From: Paenibacillus radicis (ex Gao et al. 2016)
Lineage (GTDB): Bacteria > Bacillota > Bacilli > Paenibacillales > Paenibacillaceae
Assembly (NCBI RefSeq): GCF_014641555.1
Contig: NZ_BMHY01000001.1
Location: 496,001-560,000, forward strand
Direction: 5' to 3'
DNA length: 64,000 bases
In this document: piece after piece, positions 1 to 7,785 of the stretch
Layout of the letters: each line of letters starts with the position of its first letter
How positions within the stretch are numbered: the first letter of the stretch is position 1
Translations under genes and position numbers: made by a program
The notes under the pieces: generated by a model
What the model was told of the DNA's origin: nothing
What the model saw: the letters and a program-made list of their open reading frames with translations, nothing else
Database searches by the model: none

Positions 1-2
1 AC

Positions 3-770
3 AGCGTCGCCGCGCTCCGGGCGCTGCTCCCGTACAGACAAAGCTCCAGCTTTCCGAATGGCGCTGCTAGTTGGCAAAGAGGCTTGAATTGGGTGCTGGC
101 CATGCGCAATGATGATGCGGGCTGGCCGGCTTTCGAACGGAAGGGGAAATGGATGCCGGCCAGCCTGTTCCAGTTCGAAGGTTCGACGGATGTTGCCACT
201 GACCCTTCGACAGTCGATTTGACGAGCCGCGTCCTCAGCTTTCTTGGCAAGGATTTGGGGATGACGATTGGTCATCGCTGGATTGACGATACGGTGCAGT
301 GGATCTTGTCGCATCAGACGAAGGAGGGAAGCTGGTACGGACGCTGGGGAATTTGTTATATCAATGGTACCGGAGCAGCGGTGCAGGGCATGTCTGATGC
401 AGGCATGGCCAGTGATCATCCTGCCATTAAGAAGGCGGCGAACTGGCTGCTGAGCATTCAGAATGAAGACGGAGGCTGGGGAGAGTCCTGTTTGAGCGAT
501 AAGGTGAAAAAGTATGTGCCTCTAAACGCCAGCACCCCTTCGCAAACCGCATGGGCGCTGGACGCCCTTATTGCTGCCAGCGACAAACTTACGCCGGAGC
601 TTGAGAAAGGAGCGGAAGCGCTGCTTCGTACGTTGGAGAAGAGGGACTGGACTTATTACTATCCAACTGGGGCGATGCTGCCGGGGAGCGTCTACACTCA
701 TTATCCTAGCTACAACTATATTTGGCCGCTGCTTACCTTATCTGCGATGGTGAAAAAATACGGCTCCTAA
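3..770 (+). CDS. sqhC: Squalene-hopene/sporulenol-type triterpene cyclase, C-terminal part
   Basis: The frame is open from base 3, so the gene begins outside the window. 255 codons of a protein usually about 620-640 residues long are visible. Family members cyclise linear C30/C35 isoprenoids at the membrane to hopanoids or sporulenol-like lipids. QW-type repeats are clear: QTKEGSWYGRWG (near base 315), QNEDGGWGES (near 460) and the conserved TPSQTAWALDALI (near 535). The opening W.RGLNWVLAMRNDD.GWPAFE block aligns just after the place where the DXDD protonation motif is normally found, so that motif should lie a few codons upstream of the window. The QW box near the C-terminus is degenerate (LEKRDWTYYY instead of Q..GGW). 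Product specificity (hopene or sporulenol) cannot be decided from this part. Confidence 0.9.
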   Translation, partial: SVAALRALLPYRQSSSFPNGAASWQRGLNWVLAMRNDDAGWPAFERKGKWMPASLFQFEGSTDVATDPSTVDLTSRVLSFLGKDLGMTIGHRWIDDTVQWILSHQTKEGSWYGRWGICYINGTGAAVQGMSDAGMASDHPAIKKAANWLLSIQNEDGGWGESCLSDKVKKYVPLNASTPSQTAWALDALIAASDKLTPELEKGAEALLRTLEKRDWTYYYPTGAMLPGSVYTHYPSYNYIWPLLTLSAMVKKYGS

Positions 771-854
771 TATACGGCGGCTGGAGCAATATGGTAAGAT
801 AGATTCGACCTTATATTTCCTTTTAATGGACAGAGACAAGAAAGAGAGAATGTC

Positions 855-1865
855 ATGAATCAGCAACTGAACTTGTTTTTGCAATTGGCGGATGCCGTCA
901 TCATTACGGATGCCAAGCATACGATATTGCGTGTAAATGGCGCATATGAGAACATTACAGGCTATCAGCAGGAAGAGATAATCGGGAAGCGTGCCGGCAT
1001 TCTGCGCACGCCTTATACGTCCCAGTCCGTCTATGACGGTATGAAAAGAGCGATCCAGGCTGGCCGCCCATGGTCAGGTGTTTTTACGAACCGGAAGCGG
1101 GATAAGGAACTATGGCATTCCTCAATTACCATCACGCCTTTTGAGATTGAAGGGGAGCTTTATTTTGTCGGCGTATTCCGCGAGCTGGAGAAGCTGAAGC
1201 AAGGCCTCTATCTGGACGAGGACCGGGCAAGCCGGATGCAGGGCTCCTTGTTGAAGGTGCTGGCCATTTCCTGTGAAATTCGCGATCCTGGAACGGAAGC
1301 GCATCTGTCGCGGGTGCAGAATTTGACGGAGCTTCTGGTAGATAGGCATAACGAGAGGATGGAGCTGGCATTGCCGAAGGCGGAGCTGGCCCGCATTGCC
1401 AATGCAAGTATTTTGCATGATATCGGCAAGTCTGGTATTCCCGAAGGCATACTGTATAAGCCGGGATCATTGGCCGATTACGAGCGAACCATTATAGAGA
1501 TGCATCCCATCATTGGCATCGATATCGTGGATAAAATTTTCGCCGAGCTCGACGACGAGTTGTTCGAGAAAGAGCTTCAAACCGCGAAAAACATTATTTT
1601 ATACCATCATGAGAGATGGGACGGCACCGGCTATCCGCATGGCTTGAAGGGTGAAGCTATTCCTCTGGAAGCAAGAATCGTCAGCGTCGTCGATGTGTTC
1701 GACGCGTTGTCGACGAAGCGTTCCTACAAGGAAAAGTGGAGCCTCGATTCGACGCTCCATTACTTGCGTGATCAGCGCGGCCGGCAATTCGATCCAAGCG
1801 TCGTCGATTCTTTTCTGTCGCTGGTAGAGGATGAACTGCTTGTTCCTCATTTAGCCGCGCAATGA
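855..1865 (+). CDS. PAS domain/HD-GYP cyclic-di-GMP phosphodiesterase
   Basis: A 336-residue cytoplasmic signalling protein. Residues 1-112 form a PAS sensor domain (ITDAKHTILRVNGAYENITGY) with a PAC-like tail. Residues 130-330 form an HD-GYP domain with all hallmarks: H150 in RDPGTEAHLSRV, the HD pair H188-D189 in ILHDIGKSGIP, H217 in EMHPIIG, HH251-252, and GYP259-261 in HERWDGTGYPHGLKGE. Intact HD-GYP proteins hydrolyse c-di-GMP, so a phosphodiesterase is the expected role; the PAS ligand is unknown. There is no membrane segment. The gene starts 84 bases after the cyclase and is followed at once by a strong terminator. A co-transcript with the cyclase is possible but there is no sign of a functional link. 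Confidence 0.9.
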   Translation: MNQQLNLFLQLADAVIITDAKHTILRVNGAYENITGYQQEEIIGKRAGILRTPYTSQSVYDGMKRAIQAGRPWSGVFTNRKRDKELWHSSITITPFEIEGELYFVGVFRELEKLKQGLYLDEDRASRMQGSLLKVLAISCEIRDPGTEAHLSRVQNLTELLVDRHNERMELALPKAELARIANASILHDIGKSGIPEGILYKPGSLADYERTIIEMHPIIGIDIVDKIFAELDDELFEKELQTAKNIILYHHERWDGTGYPHGLKGEAIPLEARIVSVVDVFDALSTKRSYKEKWSLDSTLHYLRDQRGRQFDPSVVDSFLSLVEDELLVPHLAAQ

Positions 1866-1875
1866 GCATGACTCA

Positions 1876-1917
1876 AACCAAAAAGCACCGAGCCCATAGG
1901 GCCGGTGCTTTTTGGTT
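1876..1917. terminator. Bidirectional rho-independent terminator
   Basis: AACCAAAAAGCACCG (1876-1890) pairs with CGGTGCTTTTTGGTT (1903-1917). The A/T-rich flanks provide a U-run on either strand, so it ends both the HD-GYP gene and the convergent aldo/keto reductase gene. Confidence 0.92.
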
Positions 1918-1923
1918 GTTGTA

Positions 1924-2850
1924 CTAAGGCAGCATATTGCCTGCTGCTGTGTAGATTTGGTACCACTCTTGCCGGGTCAACGGAATGTCCGAGCCTTTGC
2001 AGGAGTCTTTTAACCGTTGCAGGTTTGTCGTGCCGAGCACCACTTGGATGTTCGCCGGGTGGCGTGTAATCCAGGCAACGGCAATAGCCGTGTTGGTTAC
2101 GTCATATTTGGCTGCGAGGGCGTCGATCACTTCGTTAAGCTCTGGATAGTTTTCGAGATCGCCGAGGAATGGGCCGTTGAAGAAGCCTTTTTGGAACGGC
2201 GACCATGCTTGTACAGTCATTTCTTTCAAGCGGCTGTAATCCAAAATGCTGCCGTCACGGTTAACCGATTGATCGATATTCATGTTAACGGCGATTCCAG
2301 CGTCAACTAATGGCGTATGTGCGATGCTGAATTGGAGCTGGTTAACGACGAGCTTTTGCTTCACATATTTTTGCAGCAGCTCGATTTGCGCCGGATTTTG
2401 ATTGGATACGCCGAAGTAGCGTACTTTACCGCTCTTGTGCAGCTCTTCGAATGCTTCTGCCACTTCTTCCGGCTCAACAAGCGCATCCGGGCGGTGCAGC
2501 AGCAAGATATCGAGATAGTCGGTGTTCAACCGCTTCAGAATGCCGTCTGTCGATTCCAAAATATGTGCTTTGGAGAAATCGAAGTATCCTTTGCGGATGC
2601 CGCATTTGCTTTGCAAAATCATTTTTTCGCGAAGGCTTGCATTCATTTGGATCGCTTCGGCAAAATAAGACTCGCATTCCCCGTACGAAGGACCGTAAAT
2701 ATCGGCGTGGTCAAAAAAGTTGATTCCCTCTTCCATAGCTGTGCGGATCAGCTTCTCCGCCTCAGTCAATGACAACTGTTTGATGCGCATGAGGCCCAGA
2801 ACAAGATTGGACACCTTCAGGTCGGTATTGGCAATATCAATGTATTTCAT
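1924..2850 (-). CDS. Aldo/keto reductase (YdhF-like)
   Basis: A 308-residue NADPH-dependent oxidoreductase of the AKR fold, expected to reduce aldehydes or ketones in the cytoplasm. The catalytic tetrad is present: D47 and Y52 in FFDHADIYG, K82 in LQSKCGI and H119 in LLLHRPD. The C-terminal NADPH-binding part shows AVAWITRHPANIQVVLGT. Length is normal. The start is an ATG after a GGGAGA-type ribosome site. The gene is divergent from the merR-type gene at 3003, and a MerR-type promoter lies between them (2887-2917), so it is probably the regulator's main target. The inducer may be an electrophile or aldehyde, but this is inference; the substrate is unknown. Confidence 0.9.
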   Translation of the reverse strand: MKYIDIANTDLKVSNLVLGLMRIKQLSLTEAEKLIRTAMEEGINFFDHADIYGPSYGECESYFAEAIQMNASLREKMILQSKCGIRKGYFDFSKAHILESTDGILKRLNTDYLDILLLHRPDALVEPEEVAEAFEELHKSGKVRYFGVSNQNPAQIELLQKYVKQKLVVNQLQFSIAHTPLVDAGIAVNMNIDQSVNRDGSILDYSRLKEMTVQAWSPFQKGFFNGPFLGDLENYPELNEVIDALAAKYDVTNTAIAVAWITRHPANIQVVLGTTNLQRLKDSCKGSDIPLTRQEWYQIYTAAGNMLP

Positions 2851-2886
2851 TTTTTATAATCTCCCTTCAATCGGCTTTACTTTTTC

Positions 2887-2917
2887 AAGATATACGATAG
2901 AGTTAACTCTAGGTCAA
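2887..2917 (-). promoter_or_regulatory. MerR-type promoter with palindromic operator
   Basis: On the minus strand, TTGACC (-35, 2917-2912) is followed by a 19-bp spacer and TATCTT (-10, 2892-2887). The spacer contains the perfect 14-bp palindrome TAGAGTTAACTCTA (2898-2911). An over-long 19-bp spacer holding the operator is the signature of promoters that MerR proteins activate by DNA distortion. It points at the aldo/keto reductase gene. Confidence 0.8.
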
Positions 2918-3002
2918 TGCTCGATTTCAAAATTAATTAAATCTATTATTAGCGTAACCGCAAAATGACGTTTTATTACCGAGCGAAGCTGGAGGGAAAG
3001 AG

Positions 3003-3422
3003 ATGAACTACACCATTTCGCAAGTGGCCAAAAAAACAAACTTATCGATTTATACGATTCGTTATTACGATAAAGAGGGGCTTCTGCCCTTCATAGACCG
3101 GGAGAACGGCACTAGGGTTTTCCACGAGCACGACGTCGATTGGATCGATCTGATCTGCTGTCTCAAAAATTCCGGCATGCCGATCAAAGAGATCCGCACG
3201 TTTATCAACTACTGCACCGACCATGACGCCGTTGTCGAGAAGGGGCTGGAAATTCTCATTAAGCATCGGCAAAATATAGAGCAGCAGCTCAGGGATACAC
3301 AGCGTAATCTGCAAACGATCAACTACAAAATCGAGCATCTGCCGCAGATGTACAAAGAAAAATTCGCCGTCGGCGACCAGCGCAAGACTGAGCTTGGGAC
3401 GAAGACAACAGAAGTGAAGTGA
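3003..3422 (+). CDS. MerR family transcriptional regulator
   Basis: A 139-residue DNA-binding regulator. The N-terminal winged helix (residues 3-70) reads YTISQVAKKTNLSIYTIRYY with the usual wing sequence FIDRENGTRVFHEHDV. A long dimerisation coiled coil follows (about 78-120). There is no cysteine cluster, so a metal sensor is unlikely. It resembles the many MerR proteins that sit next to aldo/keto reductases or dehydrogenases and respond to small organic molecules. Start ATG at 3003 has GGAGGGAAAGAG just upstream. It is divergent from the aldo/keto reductase, with the operator between them. Downstream is a long gene-free repeat region with no obvious terminator. Confidence 0.9.
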   Translation: MNYTISQVAKKTNLSIYTIRYYDKEGLLPFIDRENGTRVFHEHDVDWIDLICCLKNSGMPIKEIRTFINYCTDHDAVVEKGLEILIKHRQNIEQQLRDTQRNLQTINYKIEHLPQMYKEKFAVGDQRKTELGTKTTEVK

Positions 3423-4083
3423 ACAACGTGAGTGACACTGACGACTCACACATCGCACACTCTCAAGCTAGCCTCCCCCCGCTACATGATGAACAAAATG
3501 CAAAAGTGCATGCTGATGAGCCTCATAGAGTATCAAAACAGCCTTCAAAATGCAAAAGTACATTTGAAATGGCTCATATCGATTCAAACAGTGACGTTTG
3601 TCCCACTCAACCTGCACATTTACATTTTGATGCGAGAATTCATTGCTGAAATGACTTCCAACCTGTAGTTTTACATTTTGCCCAGTGAGCTGCAGCCTAC
3701 AGCGAATCGGCTTCGCTATAGAACGAATCAAAATTCGCTATACGACAGCTAATTGGCGGTGAGTTCGCTGTAGCGAACTAAATTTCGCTTTTCGAGAACG
3801 CAGCTTCTCCAACAGCGAAAATCTCTTCGCTAATGCCCCAGAGCAGCTCAAATCCGCATGTTTAAACTAAAATCAGCGAATCGGTCTTCGTTAAATAGCG
3901 AAGACGCTTCGTTCCTCATTAGCATCACCAAGTTTCTGGGAGAGATCGGAAAAATCAATTGAGATAACTACCTACTACCTAGCCAATGTGCGTTACTAAA
4001 ACGAATCGGTGTGGAACTAAACGAAGCGAAAGGCTCTAAGTGCCTTGTGTTTGATTTTCGCTCTGCTATGAACAGTACGAGCA

Positions 4084-4207
4084 GGGTGAGCGGAGCGTTT
4101 TGAGTTCAGGCTGGCATTTTGCAGATTCTATCCATTATTCATCGTGAAAGCGATGGGGCTATGGAATCAAGAACGACAGCATGAACCAAAACGCGCAGCG
4201 ACCCCGG
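4084..4207 (+). repeat. 124-nt conserved module, copy A
   Basis: It begins GGGTGAGCGGAGCG and ends CGCGCAGCGACCCCGG. It aligns without gaps to 13365-13488 and 44076-44199, with roughly 10-15 mismatches by eye, most of them in the middle. The two ends can pair (GGGT..GCG with CGC..ACCC). An inner CATCG/CGATG hairpin is seen. The strand given is that of the aligned orientation; transcription is not shown. Confidence 0.8.
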
Positions 4208-4277
4208 GGCATGATGCATACAAATAGCAAACGACAGCATGAACCAAAACGCGCAGCGACCCCGGGGCATGGTGCAT
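4173..4277. repeat. 58-bp tandem duplication inside copy A
   Basis: The block starting ACGACAGCATGAACC at 4173 is repeated at 4231 (offset 58), with about 46 of 47 bases identical. It duplicates the 3' end of the 124-nt module, so copy A has two module ends. Confidence 0.85.
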
Positions 4278-4315
4278 TTGAAGAGTAGAGTGAACTCGCA
4301 GCCAGCGGCACATAC

Positions 4316-4348
4316 GAAAATAAAAGCTGTCGAGACTCTCTCGACAGC
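4316..4348 (-). terminator. Terminator of the alpha-mannosidase gene
   Basis: GCTGTCGAGA (4326-4335) pairs perfectly with TCTCGACAGC (4339-4348). On the minus strand the stem is followed by TTTTATTTT (4325-4317). Confidence 0.88.
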
Positions 4349-4384
4349 TCCCCGAGCACAATGCCCGGCTTTTTTCCGCAACGC

Positions 4385-7300
4385 TTAAGCGTAAACCTTC
4401 ACAGTCTTAATCTCAAAAGGACGGAAATCAAGCGCAACCGAATTTCCGTTCACCGCAAGCTCTTCCTGATCCTCTTCCAGCATGTTTGCGATGACGACGC
4501 GTTTCGGCGCTTTGTCGAACGTTAGAATAGCACCTTTCACCGCCGAACGCTCCGCTTCATAGAAACGGATCACATAGGCATCATCGTCCTCAGCAGGCTT
4601 AACCGCTTCGATAATGACATTCGGAGCGTCTACAGCGAGGAAGGAATGCTCTTGTGCAGCAGCTCTTCCCCGCACCGAAAGTGCAGGCGCATTCAGCTCA
4701 TAAGCCGGACGAATGACAGTTTCCGCTGCAAAGCCGCCTTCATGCGGCAGCAGCGAATAAGTAACCTCATGTATACCTGCGTCACCGCGCGGATCCGGAT
4801 GGGCGCCGCCCTTGTGGAGCGTCAGCCGAATATCGGAGCCGAATACGGATACACCGTATTTGCAATCATTCAGCAGCGCTGCACCAAAGCGGTTTTCCGA
4901 CAAATCCGTCCATTTATGCGCACATACCTCGAACATCGCTTGATCGTATGGCGTATTCGTATGAGTCGGACGCTCGACGTGGCCGAACTGCACCTCGTGA
5001 CGGGCTTGATGAGCGAGCAAATTGACATCGAAGCCAACCTTGAGCAGCTGATGCTTCTCGCGCCATACAATAACCGTCTCGAAATCGACTTGAGCCGAAT
5101 CTGAATGGAAGACCATATGCTGCGTAATCGACGACTGCCGTCCGATCTGGTATTCGCTGCGCAGGCGGAATTGCAGCGGTCCGTCGGCAACAACCTCACG
5201 AGCGACTAAGCGGGTCTGCAATTGCAGCTTGCCGAAAATATCGCGGTCGATATCCCAGTTGTCCCAAGCGCCCGGCAAGTCTTCACCCATCAGGAAAGCG
5301 TTGAGCGGATGACCGCTGCCGCGAAGCTCACGTCCGCTTGCTTTATCAACGAAGGAATCGATATAGCCGTATTTGTCAAAACGAACCACCGCATGCGGCG
5401 CATCAAGCGTGCCCGCCGTCTCGTCATAGCGGAATGGAGAAGGCCCAGCAGTCGCTTCCGTTGCTGCGTTTGTTAACTCGAATACGCGGGAACCGATAGC
5501 CGGAATGGTTGTCTCCCCGACAAGCAGCTTGTGGCTGCCGAATACGTCCGTAATCCGCTGCGAGAGAAGCGAATCGTCGGCTAGGGTTTGATCCTGGGAC
5601 AGGCCATCAATAGCAATCGTGCCGTTCCGGTCCCAGCTCAGCGTATTCCAAACCGTTACTGCATTCTCATCAACGGCTCCCGATCCAGCTCCCGTAAGCA
5701 GCTCAGTTGTCGCCTTCTCAGCATCGAGGATGACTTGGCCAACCTCTGCAATCGCCCGGTCATGAACCTCTGGAATCGAGGTGCCTGGCAAAATGTCATG
5801 GAACTGGTTAATAAGCAGCAGCTCATAAAGCGAAGCCAGACGCTCCTTATCAATACGGCCGCCTCGCGTGCCGCTGATCGATTCAACAAGCTCCAAGTTG
5901 CGGAGGGCAAATTCGGCTTTCCGGTTGTTGCGCTTAATCTGATGAATTTGCGTCAGCGTTCCGCGGTGGCCTTCGAAATAAAGCTCGCCCACATGCAGAG
6001 GAGGGTTCACCGAGTTTGCCTCCAAATCTTGCATGAAGCGGCTTGCCGTCGTATGCTCGGTTTTTGGTACGCCTTCCAGATCGGCTGAGCGTCTAGCCAT
6101 TTCGATCATTTCGTATTGCGGCCCGCCGCCGCCGTCCCCGAATCCGTACGATACGAGCCGGCTGTCGTTAACGCGCTTGTGGGCAATCGCATTATGCGGA
6201 GCGTAGACGCGATCGATCAGCGTTGCGGCATCCGGCCAGCAGTGGATCGTATTAAAGTGGGTGAGCACCTTCGTGCCGTCCAATCCCTGCCAGTAGAACG
6301 TGTCGTATGGGAAATGATTTGTATCATTCCAAGAAAGCTTCGTCGTCAAGAAGTAACGGACTTCCGTTCCCGCCATAATTTGCGGAATTGCGGCGCTGTA
6401 GCCAAACGTATCGGGCAGCCAGAATACATCTGCCGTATAGTTGAAATGTTTGCGGGTATAGCGCTGTCCGACGAGAAATTGACGGATCAGCGACTCGCCG
6501 GATACGAGGTTGCAGTCGCTTTCGATCCAGACGCCGCCGTTGATTTCCCAGCGTCCTTCGGCAATCCGCTGCTTCATGCCTTCGAAAATTTCCGGATAAT
6601 GACGGCGCATCAGCTCGGCGTGAAAAGCTGAGCTTTGAATGAATGTATATTCCGGATACTGCTCCATCAAGCTCAGTACATTCGCATAGGTCCGCGCGCA
6701 TTTGCGTATCGTTTCGTCACGCGTCCACAACCATGCGGTATCCATATGAGAGTGGCCGATGATACCGGTTTTTGGCGCCGATTCACCTGTTTTCCGTTCC
6801 AGCAGCGGTTTCATCAATTCTCTTGCTTGACGCAACGGAGCGCGCCACACCTCTTCGGGCACCTCACTCGGTGATTGCGAGAGAATCGGGAACAGCTCCA
6901 GAAGTGTATTTTCGATTTTGGCCCGGCGGAACGGATCGACTGCTCCTGAGCCCGCCACTTGCTGAAGCGTGCGCAGATCGAAGACAAAATCCTTTACGTC
7001 CTCGCGGCAGAGCATCACATCGATAGACGTGTAGACGCGATTGTAGCGCTGTTCGCCAGAGAAGTTCGCTTCGCTGACTTGATAAGGCTGCGTTCCGACG
7101 CACGGATGTCCTGCGTAAGCCTCAAAGGCCAGTTCGAAACCGGTACCCTCTTGAGCCTCTTTCGTCAGCAGCAGCGTATGGTGATTGCCGCGGTTGGCCG
7201 CTTCTTTCGGATGCGTGAAGATGCCGCTTGGTTTGCGATTCACCCAGAAGAAGGTTTCCACGCCGTCCGTCTCTGCCCGAATATATAGCTTGCGACCGTG

Positions 7301-7543
7301 CAGTTCCTTGGGTACGATGTAATGGCCTTTAAACCAGGCGGAGCCCCATTCTTTGCCCCATTGCAGTCCGGCTTTGGCCGGGCGCCAGCCTTCGTTGCCC
7401 TCGGGAACCTGGTAGCGATGCTCGTCCGTTTCGAAAAATACGGTTTCGACTTCGCCGGCTTTTTCGAAAATGAGCTCGGTATAGATCTCGTCGAGCTTTT
7501 TCAATTTGCCAAGCGTTTTGTTTATGTGATTGGCATGGATCAT
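4385..7543 (-). CDS. Alpha-mannosidase, glycoside hydrolase family 38
   Basis: A 1052-residue retaining exo-alpha-mannosidase, full length for bacterial GH38 and probably cytoplasmic because no signal peptide is visible. An N-terminal beta-rich domain (about 1-250) precedes the catalytic barrel. The zinc site starts with GHSHMDTAWLW (H264, D268), and the nucleophile is D378 in FWLPDTFGYSAAIPQI. RWEINGGVWIESDCN (331-345) is also typical. The central three-helix part and C-terminal beta domains follow. Family members trim alpha-mannosides from glycans taken up from outside. The ATG start has AAGGAG 12 bases upstream. The gene is divergent from a YesN-type response regulator, which may control it through the shared 240-bp upstream region. 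A perfect terminator follows. Confidence 0.95.
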   Translation of the reverse strand: MIHANHINKTLGKLKKLDEIYTELIFEKAGEVETVFFETDEHRYQVPEGNEGWRPAKAGLQWGKEWGSAWFKGHYIVPKELHGRKLYIRAETDGVETFFWVNRKPSGIFTHPKEAANRGNHHTLLLTKEAQEGTGFELAFEAYAGHPCVGTQPYQVSEANFSGEQRYNRVYTSIDVMLCREDVKDFVFDLRTLQQVAGSGAVDPFRRAKIENTLLELFPILSQSPSEVPEEVWRAPLRQARELMKPLLERKTGESAPKTGIIGHSHMDTAWLWTRDETIRKCARTYANVLSLMEQYPEYTFIQSSAFHAELMRRHYPEIFEGMKQRIAEGRWEINGGVWIESDCNLVSGESLIRQFLVGQRYTRKHFNYTADVFWLPDTFGYSAAIPQIMAGTEVRYFLTTKLSWNDTNHFPYDTFYWQGLDGTKVLTHFNTIHCWPDAATLIDRVYAPHNAIAHKRVNDSRLVSYGFGDGGGGPQYEMIEMARRSADLEGVPKTEHTTASRFMQDLEANSVNPPLHVGELYFEGHRGTLTQIHQIKRNNRKAEFALRNLELVESISGTRGGRIDKERLASLYELLLINQFHDILPGTSIPEVHDRAIAEVGQVILDAEKATTELLTGAGSGAVDENAVTVWNTLSWDRNGTIAIDGLSQDQTLADDSLLSQRITDVFGSHKLLVGETTIPAIGSRVFELTNAATEATAGPSPFRYDETAGTLDAPHAVVRFDKYGYIDSFVDKASGRELRGSGHPLNAFLMGEDLPGAWDNWDIDRDIFGKLQLQTRLVAREVVADGPLQFRLRSEYQIGRQSSITQHMVFHSDSAQVDFETVIVWREKHQLLKVGFDVNLLAHQARHEVQFGHVERPTHTNTPYDQAMFEVCAHKWTDLSENRFGAALLNDCKYGVSVFGSDIRLTLHKGGAHPDPRGDAGIHEVTYSLLPHEGGFAAETVIRPAYELNAPALSVRGRAAAQEHSFLAVDAPNVIIEAVKPAEDDDAYVIRFYEAERSAVKGAILTFDKAPKRVVIANMLEEDQEELAVNGNSVALDFRPFEIKTVKVYA

Positions 7544-7658
7544 CGTTATTAACAGCTCCTTTTGATGGCATATTTCCTTATGTTCATTTTAGAGGGGAGG
7601 ACGCGGCTGATCTACGGGGAAAAAGTAAACTTTCGAGGGCATATCGACCTTTTTACGG

Positions 7659-7668
7659 AAACCGGTTT
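7659..7668. promoter_or_regulatory. AAACCGGTTT palindrome, possible cre or regulator site
   Basis: A perfect 10-bp palindrome lies within GGAAACCGGTTTAT, between the divergent alpha-mannosidase and response-regulator genes. It matches most of the CcpA cre consensus TGWAANCGNTTWCA in the centre but not at the right end. It could instead bind the YesN-type regulator. Confidence 0.4.
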
Positions 7669-7785
7669 ATACCTGCCCTATAAAATTGTGAAATAACCCC
7701 GTGCAATCTAAAACAGAGTCGGTTAGTATGGAGATAGAGTGGATGATTGGTGCAATAAAAAGATGCCGGCAGGAGAGGTGAAAGC

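Larger units (their letters stand above)
3423..4384. repeat. Composite noncoding repeat element, copy A, filling the intergenic region
   Basis: No credible gene is seen in these 960 bases. They contain four AAAATG/CATTTT inverted-repeat hairpins at about 3493-3515, 3544-3569, 3606-3632 and 3661-3680. A segment of GCGAA/TTCGC hairpins follows at about 3701-3925 (for example AGCGAATCGGCTTCGCT at 3701-3717). At the end is a 124-nt module (4084-4207) that is also present at 13365 and 44076. The hairpin order and the module recur in copies B and C. The element lies between the 3' ends of the MerR and alpha-mannosidase genes. Function unknown: it could be a structured RNA, a non-autonomous mobile element or a chromosome-organising array. 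Confidence 0.8.

Noticed and set aside
3419-3668. Two overlapping short open frames after the MerR gene
   Set aside because: They lie in the hairpin array of the composite repeat, overlap each other in different phases and have no ribosome site.
4139-4381. Minus-strand open frames across the 124-nt module (also 13296-13693 and 44131-44331), with a similar short peptide containing LVHA and VLDSIA
   Set aside because: The similarity comes from the conserved noncoding repeat. The frames differ in reading phase around the module, have no consistent start or ribosome site, and continue into neighbouring terminators or genes.
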